A stretch of DNA of 20,228 bases from Phlegmacium glaucopus (GCA_015039465.1 MU130412.1:6383-26610); one strand, 5' to 3'. Positions 1-9,059 are shown, counted from the first letter of the stretch. A program made the numbers and translations. Notes: a model not told the origin generated them from the letters alone.

Positions 1-141
1 GTTGGGACTGGAACTTTAATTTACATTGAGGGAGGTTCATCGCATGTAATATATAAATAACATCTATAAATGTTCTTCTTTGCTTACTTTGAGAATATAT
101 AGTATAGTTCTTTTCTAAATGATGAAATCCCATCAATGTTT

Positions 142-860
142 GATTTTCATTTGCGTAGCTTCTATTTACTCCAACGTCCGTTCATCCCGATTACAACGCT
201 TTGCATCAGGCTCGTTCATCCACTTTCAATCGCGTCGTTCCTTGCACTTTATCATCTACTTAAACGCAGCGACTACTTCTAATAATCGTTTAGTGATACC
301 TTATCTTTATTATGTTGCATGTCGACCGACAAGAGATCGACACCGGTCTTTTGCTACACAACGGTGATCGGACCGTAACTCCATTGCCTATCGTGAGTCC
401 TTTCGCGTCTTGCAACATTAATGACCGCGGTTCATTGCATCAAACTCTATATTCTATTCTCTACGGTGTTTCCGCTACCGTATGCAATTGCAAGACGCTA
501 ATTAGCATGCGACGATTTTTGATAGTCCTTGATATCTGCTAAGATTTACCCGACCGAATGGCGTTCTAGGTATACGAAATTTGTTGCTTGCGGCGCGGGC
601 TTGCCTTCTGAAAACTCTAGGGTACCGCTGCACTCGGCGCTGGCTTGCAGGTTACCAAACTTACTCGCGTCATTCATAGATAAACGACCCTAACAGCTCT
701 TGCTACGAACGCCACGCACTCAACCCAACCCCCATAAGGACACCCCCGCCCACCCCAACACGCCTTACTTGCTCACTACTACCTTCGGACCTTATTTATA
801 AGCCCAACTCTAGTACCACATGCTCTCTCTCACTTCAGACCTCCACCGCTCCTCGGCGTA
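142..860. other. Mirror-read three-exon gene, hydrophobic protein, unrecognised
   Basis: Read from 860 downward without complementing, an ATG opens a frame of about 100 codons that begins MRLLATSRLHSLSYTMISTR. This start is rich in Arg, Ser and Thr, like a mitochondrial presequence. The first mirrored intron runs from GTAAGC at 560 to TTTTTAG at 514 (47 nt, with a CTGAT branch-like site). The second runs from GTACGT at 321 to ATCAG at 271 (51 nt, with TGCTAAT as branch site). Splicing keeps one frame through both junctions to TAG at 144-142, giving roughly 195 residues. Exon 2 has a hydrophobic stretch (TLTYAIAFVASLILYLKL) and exon 3 is mostly hydrophobic. Two matching introns that both preserve frame are hard to get by chance. 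I do not recognise the protein. Confidence 0.6.
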
Positions 861-1108
861 CTTACACCTACCTTCCCTATACAACGCACCAGAACTAACA
901 TAAACAACGTCAGTTCATAATGGTACATGTAATCTTGTGTAGAATAAACCGTAGCGAGTAGGTAGGAGTACAAGCTGACCTCCGAGCAGTCCTTTAGTAT
1001 GGTAGGTAAGGACACTACTGACCCTGGCCGGCTTGATTCGTAGTACACCATATGTCTTTTAGTTCGTCAGTTTATTTCTTTCCTGCTCGCTACGTTCTTG
1101 GTATTATT

Positions 1109-1541
1109 AATCGCAAGGACACCTTCTCTATTCGTAACCAAACCTGTTTACACTTTTACTCCTTTATGGGCTCTATCCCTATGTTGTCGTTGTCTCAGTC
1201 GCGGCGCGGTAAGTTTGCGGTCTGTACGCTTCACTCTAAGCTGTAGAACGCCGAAGTGCTAATGCTCGACGACAGGTTCTAGAACTCTGGTTTCACTACT
1301 GACTTCCTGCCCCATAAAGAACTTACCCAGTAGTCTGTATCCAAACTCCTTTATAGCTCATTGTTTTTTCCACAGTAAACTCCCACAAACTTCATACGAA
1401 AGTTAAGCCCGTCCTTACCTTCCTTCTCTACCCGCTACTTGTTCTTATTTCGACAACGGAGGTACCGCTCACTTCCACCTCTTGCAGTTAGGTAAGTCGA
1501 ACCTGACCGGCTCGCTGACGTGCCCCCGACTACGCGCGATC
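1109..1541. other. Mirror-read open frame, possibly transposon-associated protein C-terminus
   Basis: Reading from 1541 downward without complementing gives one frame open for about 140 codons, ending in TAA at 1111-1109. It includes stretches such as RYFLKPMSDDPFKKYPVLQ and SHFACLAFEWRGADSVAVVS, which look like ordinary globular protein. A mirrored intron with GTATTT at 1168 and CACAG ending at 1118 would shorten the end to SLSRER followed by the same stop. From memory only, the DPF-KYPVL / SHFACL / VVSLSR pattern resembles the C-terminal part of proteins carried by Agaricomycete DNA transposons (Plavaka-like loci). I am not sure of that family. The frame is open right up to the repeat boundary at about 1542, so the N-terminal part is cut off there. 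Confidence 0.65.
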
Positions 1542-1542
1542 G

Positions 1543-1864
1543 ATTCTGCAAAATGCAGAATAATGAATTTTGACAAGATTTTGGAGTTTGCAAAATTTAT
1601 TGAGAATTTATCATTCTTGATAAATTCTGCATCTTGTGAAATTAAGGCAGAATCTTACATTCTAATCAAATTCTAATTGTCGCAGAATTCACGCAAAAGA
1701 AAAAATTGTACCAAAAGTAAAATTGAAGTAGAATTTCTAAATCTGGCTAGATTTTAATTGTTTTTTGCATCTCGGCAGAATTATTTAAAAATTAATTATT
1801 CTGCTAAATGCAGATTTTCATGATCCTGCATTACATTTTGCATCGATTCTGCATCCTGCAGAAT
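1543..1864. repeat. Short-motif-dense repeat with palindromic ends (ATTCTGCA/TGCAGAAT)
   Basis: This AT-rich element of about 322 bp starts and ends with the same kind of 19-bp palindrome, ATTCTGCA-N3-TGCAGAAT (1543-1561 and 1846-1864). The two ends are therefore also inverted repeats of each other. Variants of GCAGAAT or its complement recur inside, for example near 1627, 1648, 1683, 1727, 1777 and 1799. No coding capacity is visible. The left edge touches the mirrored segment, and a few bases past the right edge the kinase pseudogene ends abruptly. It may be a non-autonomous, fold-back or MITE-like element. I see no clear target-site duplication. Confidence 0.6.
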
Positions 1865-1871
1865 TGGTGAC

Positions 1872-3510
1872 TTCCAGGAGTGTATCCGTCAAATCCTTCC
1901 ACGTCCCACTAACATTTGTGAATCTGGCCTGACCACCCAACCAACCCTGCTCTAGCCACATGAGTGACTTCGTCAGCGAAAACACTCAAACTCTCTGTCA
2001 TTCCATTGACTATCTCTTCCAATTCCAAAATCTCTCCATGCCATCAACTCAATCTCCTTCTTCATCAAATCACCAACGCCCTATCCACCTAAGATACCTT
2101 CCATTCCAACTTCCAAACTGACTTGGGTGACTTTGTTAGCCAGTGCGCTCAACTGAGCGACCATGAAGTTGACAGTCATCTTCAAGTCAAGCATCTCCTC
2201 GAACATCAACATTGACGAACTTGTCAAGGTCACCTAGGGCAATGATTTTCGGAATATCTGAGATGGATCGCACTTGATCGGTCAAATTCGAAGCCATTTT
2301 CTGTCGAAGATCATCATAAAATGAGAATGAAAAGATGGAATGAAGCGACATACATTGAAGTTCCTTGTCAAATCAGCCCAGGTTCCCTACACACCTTCGA
2401 CTTTTGCTTGACCTCTCAATATAACTGCGTCCCGACTTCCAAGCTACCCTCGTCACTTCAAACGCAAATGCTGACAACTGGTCCACTATGGAATTGACAC
2501 TTCCTACAAAGCATGATAGTTGGAATAGTCCATAATCCAGTCAAGAAGAAAAAAATACCTTTCAATGTCGACATTTCACCCTTGACGGATATCTCAATCT
2601 TCTGGGTCAAATCACCCCTAGCGACGGCGGTCGTGACCACAGCAATTGATCGTACTTGATCCGTAATTCGATTGACCCTATCGAAAGAAAGGTTCTCATC
2701 AAGAGCGTCATGCAAAACAGAAACACATACGTTTCGAACCAAATTCAACCACAGTCCTTCCACGTCCGATACATGTGCTTGACCTCCTAGTTTGCCTTGA
2801 CTTCTGACTTCTAAAGTGACTCGAGTGACATCCGCCGCCAACGCTCGTAATCTGACAAAACTTCAATCAGTCCGCGTCCAGAGAAAATATGACCACAGCG
2901 AACTAATCACCATTCCATTGACGGTATTCTTGAAATATAGGATTTCATCGCGAGCATGCACTTCAATTCGTTTGCTCATATCCTCCCAGTGCGACTGCCT
3001 TGATGAATTTTGCTATAGATCGTACCTAGGTAACAATAAAACGGTTAGTGGAGAGTATAGATGTATAACGAGTAAGTTGCGAACTTTGAGATGTTTTGCT
3101 GCCAATTTGCCGACTACCTCTGTCAAGTCTCGCCGTGTGCCCTCGACGCCAAGAACGAGAGCTTGTTCGTCAAGGTTTCTGTTCAGTGTGATAAGCCAGA
3201 TGTATGTCGCTTGGTCGATCGATGGATACCCTTCAGTTTCAACTTCTTGAGATACACGCGTTGCAGATTATCCTAAATTGTCCATTTAGAAATGGTTTAG
3301 GAGATGGGTAGGTGAAAACATGAATGAATATATCGTGGTATTGATGACGTCTTTGAGTTGAACCATGACCACACCCTGAACGAGGACCGTAATTTTTTGA
3401 CTAAGACCGCCTCATGCAACATCATTGCAAACGAGAGCGACATCCTTGGACCTGAGCATTTAGTTGTTTAAGCCCGAGTCTAGACTGATATTAAAGTATC
3501 CGGGGAGGGA
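1872..3510 (-). pseudogene. HAMP-repeat array of a Nik1/OS-1-type histidine kinase, pseudogene copy 1
   Basis: The minus strand encodes consecutive pieces of the HAMP repeats typical of fungal group III hybrid histidine kinases, the osmosensing kinases that feed the HOG pathway. Clear pieces are VTRVTLEVRSQGKLGGQAHV and TDQVRSIAVVTTAVARGDLT (2458-2841), then MASNLTDQVRSIS near 2290 and LSVFADEVTHVARA near 1960. The N-terminal end is an LNAQVQ-type start near 3465. Introns typical of the family still interrupt the repeats, for example one beginning GGTATTTTTTTC near 2555. The copy is dead: frameshifts occur near 3420-3440 and 2985-3000, in the fourth repeat near 2200, and in the last repeat near 2060-2090. 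The histidine kinase, ATPase and receiver domains, which should lie at lower coordinates, are absent, because the array stops at the repeat element ending at 1864. Confidence 0.85.
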
Positions 3511-3799
3511 GACTGATCTTCCACAGGTGGGAAATAAGGATGGACCTTTGGGAGAGCTGAACTGTGACCAGCATCGTGTTGGCGATGGGAGTATGATTGA
3601 CGGCAGCGTGAGCCTGAGAAGCTTTCATATTTCCGTAAGCACGAGAGAACATATTCAAGTTGGAAGGATCGATGACAATGGACCATTGAGAGATTATTGT
3701 CATGTGATCGCCTGAAATATTGATTGCAGTCCACTCCGGGTGAGTGATCCCTCTAAGGGGTGATGCCATAAGGGAGAATCGAGGTTCTCCATCATCCAC
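3511..3799 (-). pseudogene. Likely N-terminal linker of histidine kinase pseudogene 1
   Basis: This stretch continues the kinase fragment towards its N-terminus. It holds a minus-strand open frame of about 100 codons (3799-3491) and aligns by eye with the equivalent stretch of the second pseudogene (15850-16098). Shared features include a PSNLNMFSRAYGN-like segment and a run with HTPIAN. In group III kinases a poorly conserved linker precedes the first HAMP repeat, which fits the position. Different reading frames carry the similarity in the two copies, so I treat it as decayed rather than as a separate small gene. Confidence 0.5.
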
Positions 3800-3869
3800 G
3801 ATACCTCATTCTACGGCTGGTTACGAGTCTACTTGACCCTACCACTAGTACCGAAGTACTAAATTTTTG

Positions 3870-5236
3870 TCGTTGGTCACTAAGGCTGGTCACTGGTCAG
3901 TGGGCAATGAGGTACTGTCCACAAATTTCTCTGGAAAATCGGTCAACATCATGAACTTATTTTTCAAATGTCATTCACCCCTCAGATGTATCATAGGATT
4001 ATTCAGGCCCGGGATTCATTGCGGGCGCGGCCTTGGACAACTTGCTGGATAAACCGAAAAGACGGAGGAAAGCCGGGTCTTATGGCGAATGGAGGTGAAG
4101 AATAGAAGTGTGGCTGCCAGTACCCAGATCCAAAAGTACTTAACTTAATGTCTCCTCCTCACCGCCCTCTATCCTCTTATCGCTGAAAGCGGCCCTCTCC
4201 CATACAACTTGGAGGGTACATGTGCGCTACATATACCCAGAAAGATCGAACACGAAAGGGCGCATTGGCACATATACAGCAGCTTACTGTGTTTAATCGT
4301 AGACCTACCGCTTGCATATAACAGGCCAGTTATGTGAGCTTAGTAAATCTCATCTTCAGATTTCTCCTTCGAATACTCAATTCATTGTCTTCAGCATCTT
4401 CTTTTCCATTCGCTTGATTCCTTTTACGCTCCCTTATCATATACCAAGTCGTAAAAGGCCTTCTAAATATGTTCGTGCGTAGGGAAAGGTCAGTCCAACT
4501 CTAACAACCTTATCTCGTCGTTTGCAGCATCTATTCATGATTGTTCATCTTCCTACATTGATGGGGTCGAGATAGTGTTGATCGGTTGTTAATCATTGCA
4601 AAGGTGACATTTCGACCTACCATAGATTCGATTTTTTTTCGAATCGATTGAGACGAGGTGAGCTGATGTCGAAAAAGAAGGAAGACGAGCCAATACCTCA
4701 CCTTTCGTCTACTAGTTCCAATGAAACAACCGTGTCCATCTCGCTACTACATCAACAACAGGATCAGGCTTCCTTAATCACATCCAAAGGCTCATCAAGT
4801 ACATATGGGTGTTACTCCTCCAACGAAATATTTAGCTTCCGTTCGTTGAATCTGTCATTTTTATGATCCGATTTGTAACTAGGCGTTGAAATCTAACAGA
4901 GGTGAGTTTATGTCAAAAGCTGGAAGCCAGTAGCTCACTTGCCGTCAGGGTAGTATAGCTACATCATGAATTAGATCGATATGATAATCACTATGATGAA
5001 AGGTAGTCAGAGGCCAGGCAGCCCAGGCTCGCCTCGGAAAACTCGGTTATCTAAAATAAGTCAGGTTGCATAACCATTTCTGTCTCAAACTTAGTCGCAT
5101 GTATAGATAGCGATGCGATACACATTCCTACCTGATCAAAATCGGATTATGAGTATGACAGCGATAGTTTGTTGAGGGTCGTCACGAACTTCAAGCTTTA
5201 TCTCAGTCGCTTTATTTGATATAGACGCTAGACTCT
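3870..5236. repeat. Upstream module A, repeated before each membrane-protein gene
   Basis: This non-coding stretch recurs at 9060-10700, 12880-13960, 16170-17830 and, in part, about 19275-19714. Landmarks in order are: CATTCACCCCTCA; a TTGGACAACTTGCTGGATAA block; CCGCCCTCTAT; TACATATACCCAGAAAGATC; a TTACTGTGTTTAATCGTAGACC block; CATATACCAAGTCGTAAAAGGCC; GGGAAAGGTCAGTCC; GATGGGGTCGAGAT; two intron-like segments (4658-4715 and 4902-4948); and a promoter-proximal block from about 4960 on. A T7-loop hairpin lies at 4625-4645 (GATTCGA/TCGAATC). Splice-like borders (GTGAGC...CTCAC...TAG) survive between frames full of stops, so I infer the remains of an old spliced gene that now serves at most as promoter sequence. 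Confidence 0.75.
4658..4715 (+). other. Intron-like segment, recurring GTGAG...CTCAC...TAG type
   Basis: This 58-nt stretch starts GTGAGC and ends CTCACC-TTTCGTCTACTAG, which gives a donor, a CTNAC-type branch site and an acceptor. The donor GGTGAG is complementary to the branch CTCACC. Equivalent segments recur in the other modules at about 10147-10206, 13734-13785, 17013-17073 and 17265-17325. A second type recurs at 4902-4948, 10367-10413, 13903-13950 and near 17520. The flanking exon candidates contain stops and do not agree in frame between copies. Confidence 0.45.
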
Positions 5237-5244
5237 TATATAAA
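5237..5244 (+). promoter_or_regulatory. TATA box of membrane gene A
   Basis: TATATAAA inside the conserved string AGACTCTTATATAA, about 46 bp before the ATG. The same string sits at the same distance before genes B and C, and the 250 bp before it are also conserved, including ACATTCCTACCTGATCAAAA and GAACTTCAAGCTTTATCTC. Confidence 0.7.
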
Positions 5245-5289
5245 GCGAGGGACAGAGATGTAATAAGTCATTAAAACGGACGCGAAGTC

Positions 5290-6544
5290 ATGGAACTAAC
5301 TCTCGGGGACTTTAACTTCCTTGGAATATGTCTGGAAGGCTTTCTATACGGTAAGATATTTTTTCCACAACTTTCACAGCCCCTGCTAAAGAAGTATGAT
5401 ATCAACCTGTCCCAGGACTCTATTCGGGCATATTCGCCCTGTATTTACAAGACCACTGGACATCGAAAGGAGGTACCAACACGACGAAAAATATCCTTTC
5501 CTATGCTCTGTGCGCTCTATATGTTCTATCCGTTATTACCGTTGTGCTTGGTGCTGCACTTTTCATATCTGAAGTTAGTAACAATTCCATCCGTAACAAT
5601 GACCATCTCTTTTTACACTTTCTGTTGGCAGCTTCGTAGGAATCCAACGGCATTACTCCTCCTTAATTTTATTCAATGCACAGTATGTGGTGTCTGCGAT
5701 ATGGTAGCTCAATCTATCTTGGTATGTATAAACTGCCATCCCTATCATTTATTTTATTCATGCAAATCTTAAAGATCTACCGTTGCTGGATTGTGTGGGG
5801 TTGCAATATCCGTGTCGTGATCCTTCCTGCAATCTCAGTATTTGTATTCTTAGGTCAGTCAACCCATCTTATTTGATTAACTAATATCAATGTATTGCCT
5901 CTAGGTATATGGCTAGCGGGTGACAGCTTACAGTACATTTTCTCCGGCCACTTTGTACAAACTGAGGCCAACTGGGGGAATCGGCTGGCTGTGGCAAGTG
6001 TCGCCATGTCCATGGCTGTGAACGCTCTGGTGACGGGCTTGATTATCTTCAAGATCTTCAATGTGTACCGTGAAGTCAATTCCACCTCGGACGATCAAAC
6101 ATTGGTTGCCACTGGCGGACGCAAAATTCGGACGATCATATTCGTGCTAATTGAATCTGGCATGATATTGTTTTCGATCCAATTGGCTCGGATCGTGGTT
6201 ACCATTCTTCCAGCGACAGACGCCACCCTTAAAGCTTATGAAATCATTGTTCCTATCCACCAAATGCTCAATGTGATTACAACATCAGTCATTGCTACTT
6301 GTTATTTTACTGATAACATGGTTCTGTCTAGGGTATAACGCCTACAATAATCCTGGTGCGGGTGTCAATGGGATTGTCGTTCCACGACAAAGAATCCATG
6401 ACAGAATCTACCAGCGTTGGGAGTTTGCACTCTGCAGCTAACAATCCAAATCCAATTCCGGAAGTAGGAGAGGTCGGTATTTTGAATGAAGGCGATGATA
6501 TTGGCGTTCGACTCAGTGACGATATCCAGATGGTAGATAGATGA
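5290..6544 (+). CDS. Seven-helix membrane protein of unknown function, copy A (six exons)
   Basis: Exons are 5290-5350, 5416-5573, 5632-5721, 5775-5853, 5905-6272 and 6332-6544, a total of 969 nt and 322 residues. All five introns are 51-65 nt and have the same positions and phases in copies B and C. Acceptor 5631 is chosen because the next AG (after CTTCGTAG) would give an early stop. The last donor (GTGATT at 6273) could instead be GTCATT 15 bases after the AAT codon plus three codons; both keep frame. Hydrophobic segments lie at about residues 15-32, 47-71, 78-100, 115-134, 158-181, 204-231 and 241-262. Conserved features are LYSGIFALYLQDHW, IYRCWIVWG, SMAVNALVTGLI, LIESGM and ITPTIILVRVSMGLSFHD. 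The tail after about 262 is polar and acidic, with IGVRLSDDIQMVDR at the end. From memory, such proteins form expanded families in Agaricomycetes. No function is established and no catalytic residues are visible. A receptor role is possible but unproven. Confidence 0.85.
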
Positions 6545-7018
6545 TCACATAGAACAGTTAGAACTAGATCTTGTAAATATGGCACATAGATGCGTGGGAT
6601 TCTGTGACACTGAAAGGGTGGGAATGACTTAGCGGATGCCTTTACACCAACATCTTCTGGTCACAAATTTGTTCAACTTCATTCACGACTCGAGTCTTAT
6701 GTCGGAAGAAGCGCTGACGAGGGCGTTTATGCAGAAGACAAGCCAGAAGCTCACTTACATCTCTCAATAACTGTGTCATTGACTAATCATTATATCAACG
6801 ATTGATTGCGCTTCATTCATCGAAACCATCGCAAAGAAATGGGTTGGTCCGCGTCTACACAGCAAATGGGGAAATAGATCGCGGTAAATCTATATCATGT
6901 CCAATCCAAATGTCAAGACCTGACGCGAGTTTGACGCCTTAGCTTTCGTTCTTTCGTTCGAGAGCATCGTCAACAATCATCTTAGAGCGGGAGTTGAGGT
7001 CATTTTAGCAGATGACAA
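6545..7018 (+). repeat. Downstream region of gene A, shared with gene B
   Basis: There is no convincing gene here. The sequence aligns by eye with the stretch after gene B. Matching pieces include TTATGTCGGAAGAA...GCCAGAAGCTCACTT (6699-6760 versus about 11967-12022), ATATCAACGATTGA (near 6794 versus 12072), GGAAATAGATCGCGGTAAATC (6870 versus 12187) and GTTTGACGCCTTAGCTTTC (6930 versus 12247). In gene B part of this material has become the coding end of the last exon. Confidence 0.6.
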
Positions 7019-7771
7019 ATGAAAAAAGTAGGGGACGATGAAGGCAGGAGAGAGACCAATCGCCCACTGAACAAAACTAAATCATTGTTTTCACACACGA
7101 CGAGTGAGCGACATGTGGACTCTAGCCAGTTGATGCCCATCATTATGGATCTAGAACGTAGGCATAGAGAGATGCTTGAGTGGTGCAGCGGAGAGGATTT
7201 GGGCACGCCTAGTGAGTAGTTTTGATACTCTGAATGCCTCTCTCACTCGTAATCCATTGATATTTAGCCATCTTTCGTTCAGTTCCAGCTCTGTCATATG
7301 GACCGATCCCGACAATTTGAGTGTCAAAGATGGTATCCCCTCGCGTCCTGAAATCCAATGGAATCATTAAAGTTTTGAGTTCTGAATCAAGGCCAGAGGT
7401 CAATAGTAAGTAACCAATCCTTTGTTTCGCTTGGACTTCTCATCTCGATTCAATCCTAGTCATTTTCCTTTCATTTCGGATGGACGCCATGCCATGGTAA
7501 TAAAACAATATCAAAGTCGTTGAAGCGATCATTTCCCATGAGCTCGATCCCTCAGTCCTACCATCAACTGTCCGTCGCTGGTCATGTCATCATCCAAAAA
7601 TTCCCATTTAATTTGGCTGCGACTAACAACCAACCAACCAACATACTTTCCGAACTTGAGCATGCAACACCATCAAATCTCCTCAATGGTCCTCCCAGCG
7701 GTCAAGTAACACTGGATGACGCATACACTCGATGGTACTGCTGGATTTGTTGTGGACCTATGAAAGTACAG
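7019..7771 (+). pseudogene. Degraded multi-exon gene, unrecognised
   Basis: Three exon-like stretches are separated by good introns. The first (about 7019-7211) encodes MKKVGDDEGRRETNRPLNKT and, later, LMPIIMDLERRHREMLEW. The intron at 7212-7267 starts GTGAGT, has CTCAC and ends TTTAG. The second stretch (7268-7405) holds VSKMVSPRVLKSNGIIKVL after an in-frame TGA near 7320. The intron at 7406-7459 starts GTAAGT and ends CCTAG. The third (7460-7771) is open for about 100 codons, with NNQPTNILSELEHATPSNLL, and ends at a GTAAGC donor at 7772 that leads into a displaced membrane-gene tail. A shorter, more damaged version lies at about 12300-12560 after gene B. The frames of the three parts do not join cleanly, so I call it a pseudogene. 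I do not recognise the family. Confidence 0.4.
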
Positions 7772-7778
7772 GTAAGCT

Positions 7779-7950
7779 CAAGTCACCTTTCCATGACGAG
7801 AAATCCATGGTAGAGTTGACAGTCGGGAGTTTGCGCTTTGCAGTTGACAATCCAAATTCAATATTGGAAACAGGAGATGTCGGTATTGTGCCTCAGGAGA
7901 GCGAAGAGACGATAATATTGACATTCGACTAAGTGGCGATATCCAGATGA
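7779..7950 (+). pseudogene. Tail-only fragment of the seven-helix membrane gene
   Basis: From TTTCCATGACGAGAAATCC onward the frame reads FHDEKSMVELTVGSLRFAVD and then NPNSILETGDVGIV. This matches the cytoplasm-like tail of genes A and C (last exon). The end is altered: a shift near 7895 leads to LTFD and a stop at 7930-7932, while the nucleotide match continues through GCGATATCCAGATGATAGATAGATGG. None of the membrane-spanning exons precede it. It marks a fourth copy of the gene that was mostly deleted. Confidence 0.8.
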
Positions 7951-8097
7951 TAGATAGATGGTCCTATAGTCCAAAGGCAGCAGTATAGACAACATTTTGT
8001 AAACGCGTAAATGCATAAACACTCTTATTATTACATCTACAAATAAACTGTGGCCAATCCTGGGAAAGACTCGCCGTTACTGATGTGTCTTTCTCAC

Positions 8098-8367
8098 TTA
8101 GACACTCAAAGCTCTGTCAAACGCATCGATATTGGCATTCGTTTTGACTGTACGAGTTGCGTAGATCAATTCTCTTACCACACTAAACGCCGTGCCCTTC
8201 ACACCTGCAAGACGATGCCAACGATCGTGCACTGAGCATAAGAAGAAGGAAGCAGTCAAACTCAGATTAACACGCATACAGCAACTTACTGCGTTTAATC
8301 TTAGACCCACCGCTTGTGTGATGGCGCGGCCAAGCAGAGGATAGTATCTTTCAAATTCAAAATTCAC
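8098..8367 (-). pseudogene. Minus-strand gene remnant, unrecognised
   Basis: An 89-codon frame runs from 8367 down to 8098. Its start includes YYPLLGRAITQAVGLRLNA, followed by a splice-like GTAAGTTGC. The AVGLRLNA-GTAAGT piece recurs in the other modules on the same strand (near 13343, 16627, 9756 and 4295), so it comes from the shared module. The part after that (VHDRWHRLAGVKGTAFSVV and VKTNANIDAFDRALSV) is found only here and looks like real protein. Removing the 58-nt intron candidate does not keep the frame, so the current sequence is probably not functional. It may be the 5' part of a gene whose remains lie on the minus strand of every module. I cannot name it. Confidence 0.35.
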
Positions 8368-8469
8368 TTTGCATCTACTCTACCATCCACTTTGTTCTTG
8401 TATACCCCTTATCCTCTACCAAGGCCTTCCAAATATGTGCGAGCTTAGGGAAAGGTCAGCATCAGCAGC

Positions 8470-8793
8470 CACCCAAACCCTGCTGTGGAGTCCCGCCGAG
8501 CGCTATAGCATGGGTACTAGATTATATATCGTGAGGGACGCCTATAGAAAAATATTCCATAACGTACCGGGACAAATGTGGGACAACCTGAGCGAAATAA
8601 TAGTGACACTCCTGACCAGGACCCTTGGCTGGTGACATCCTCGTCAGGGTTAACGGTGATGCAAGTGTACTTGAGAATGTCGCCAGAATATATAATTTAG
8701 ATTTTCCAGGACGGTGAGAGTAGTGAAATGTGTGGGTATATGACGTGACATGGTAATGAAGGGGGAGGGAAGTCGAGTGTTATCAGGAGAGAC
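8470..8793. other. Unshared block after a truncated module
   Basis: At about 8460 the module sequence (GCTTAGGGAAAGGTCAG) breaks off, and the following bases match no other part of the window. A plus-strand frame ends here with RLYIVRDAYRKIFHNVPGQM at about 8515-8580 and stops at 8635. The stretch from 8640 to 8793 shows nothing I can name. This may be foreign to the repeated locus. Confidence 0.35.
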
Positions 8794-9015
8794 ATGGCCG
8801 GGGAGAAGCTCGTTGGCGAGGTGGCAGACGATATGCTGGAGGACATCCTTGGGCTGTGCGAGAACTCGAAAGGCACCAGTTCAGCAAATTACTTGGAATT
8901 GGATGAGACAATGGTGAGGATAGTCTCGATACTAGATCTTGTAATAAACGTCCAAGCGTGGGAAAAACCTAAAGCAGTCTTGAGTCAAGAACTTTCTGCC
9001 TTTCATTTCGAATAG
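8794..9015 (+). CDS. Small hypothetical frame, partly module-derived
   Basis: This is a 73-codon frame. The first 40 codons (MAGEKLVGEVADDMLEDILG and so on) are acidic and unlike anything else in the window. After codon 40 a GTGAGGATAG donor-like site follows, and from about 8940 the bases match the downstream regions of the membrane genes: CAAGCGTGGGAAA also near 12662, and TTTCATTTCGA-type sequence also near 12795 and 19208. The real coding part, if any, is probably only the first exon. No homologue is recognised, and a chance frame cannot be ruled out. Confidence 0.25.
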   Translation: MAGEKLVGEVADDMLEDILGLCENSKGTSSANYLELDETMVRIVSILDLVINVQAWEKPKAVLSQELSAFHFE

Positions 9016-9059
9016 ACTCCTTACCTATCACTGTCTTTGTTCCTCTACTGAATCTCTGT

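Larger units (their letters stand above)
1..1541. other. Segment that reads as genes only when reversed without complementing
   Basis: Neither strand of this stretch shows a convincing gene: open frames are all short and lack splice logic. When the bases are read from high to low coordinate without complementing, coding structure appears. There is an open frame of about 140 codons (1541 down to 1109) and, after a gap, a three-exon gene (860 down to 142) with two canonical introns. The stretch after the mirrored stop is AT-rich, like a 3' flank. The right edge lies at 1541-1542, where a palindromic repeat starts. The left edge is not seen and may lie outside the window. DNA outside this block reads normally: the kinase pseudogenes on the minus strand and the membrane genes on the plus strand. 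No replication, repair or transposition process produces a reversed but uncomplemented copy, so I infer a data-handling or assembly artefact, or a planted block. Confidence 0.8.

Noticed and set aside
830..1246. Two adjoining frames in native orientation (73 codons minus, 64 codons plus) that look vaguely protein-like
   Set aside because: Neither has a recognisable motif or splice logic, while the reversed uncomplemented text explains the same bases with much longer frames and introns.
2816..3250. A 144-codon plus-strand frame
   Set aside because: It lies antisense to the HAMP repeats, and its sequence is the shadow of that conserved array.
1872..3799. A functional HAMP-only signalling protein
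   Set aside because: Stops and frameshifts fall inside the repeats in both copies, so no continuous product can be made.
4648..4866. Possible small protein encoded in module A, with similar frames in module B
   Set aside because: The frame runs through an intron-like cassette and is not kept in modules C and D, where stops and length changes break it.
5290..6544. Calling the membrane protein a G-protein-coupled receptor because it has seven hydrophobic segments
   Set aside because: No receptor family motif is visible, and helix count alone does not show signalling.
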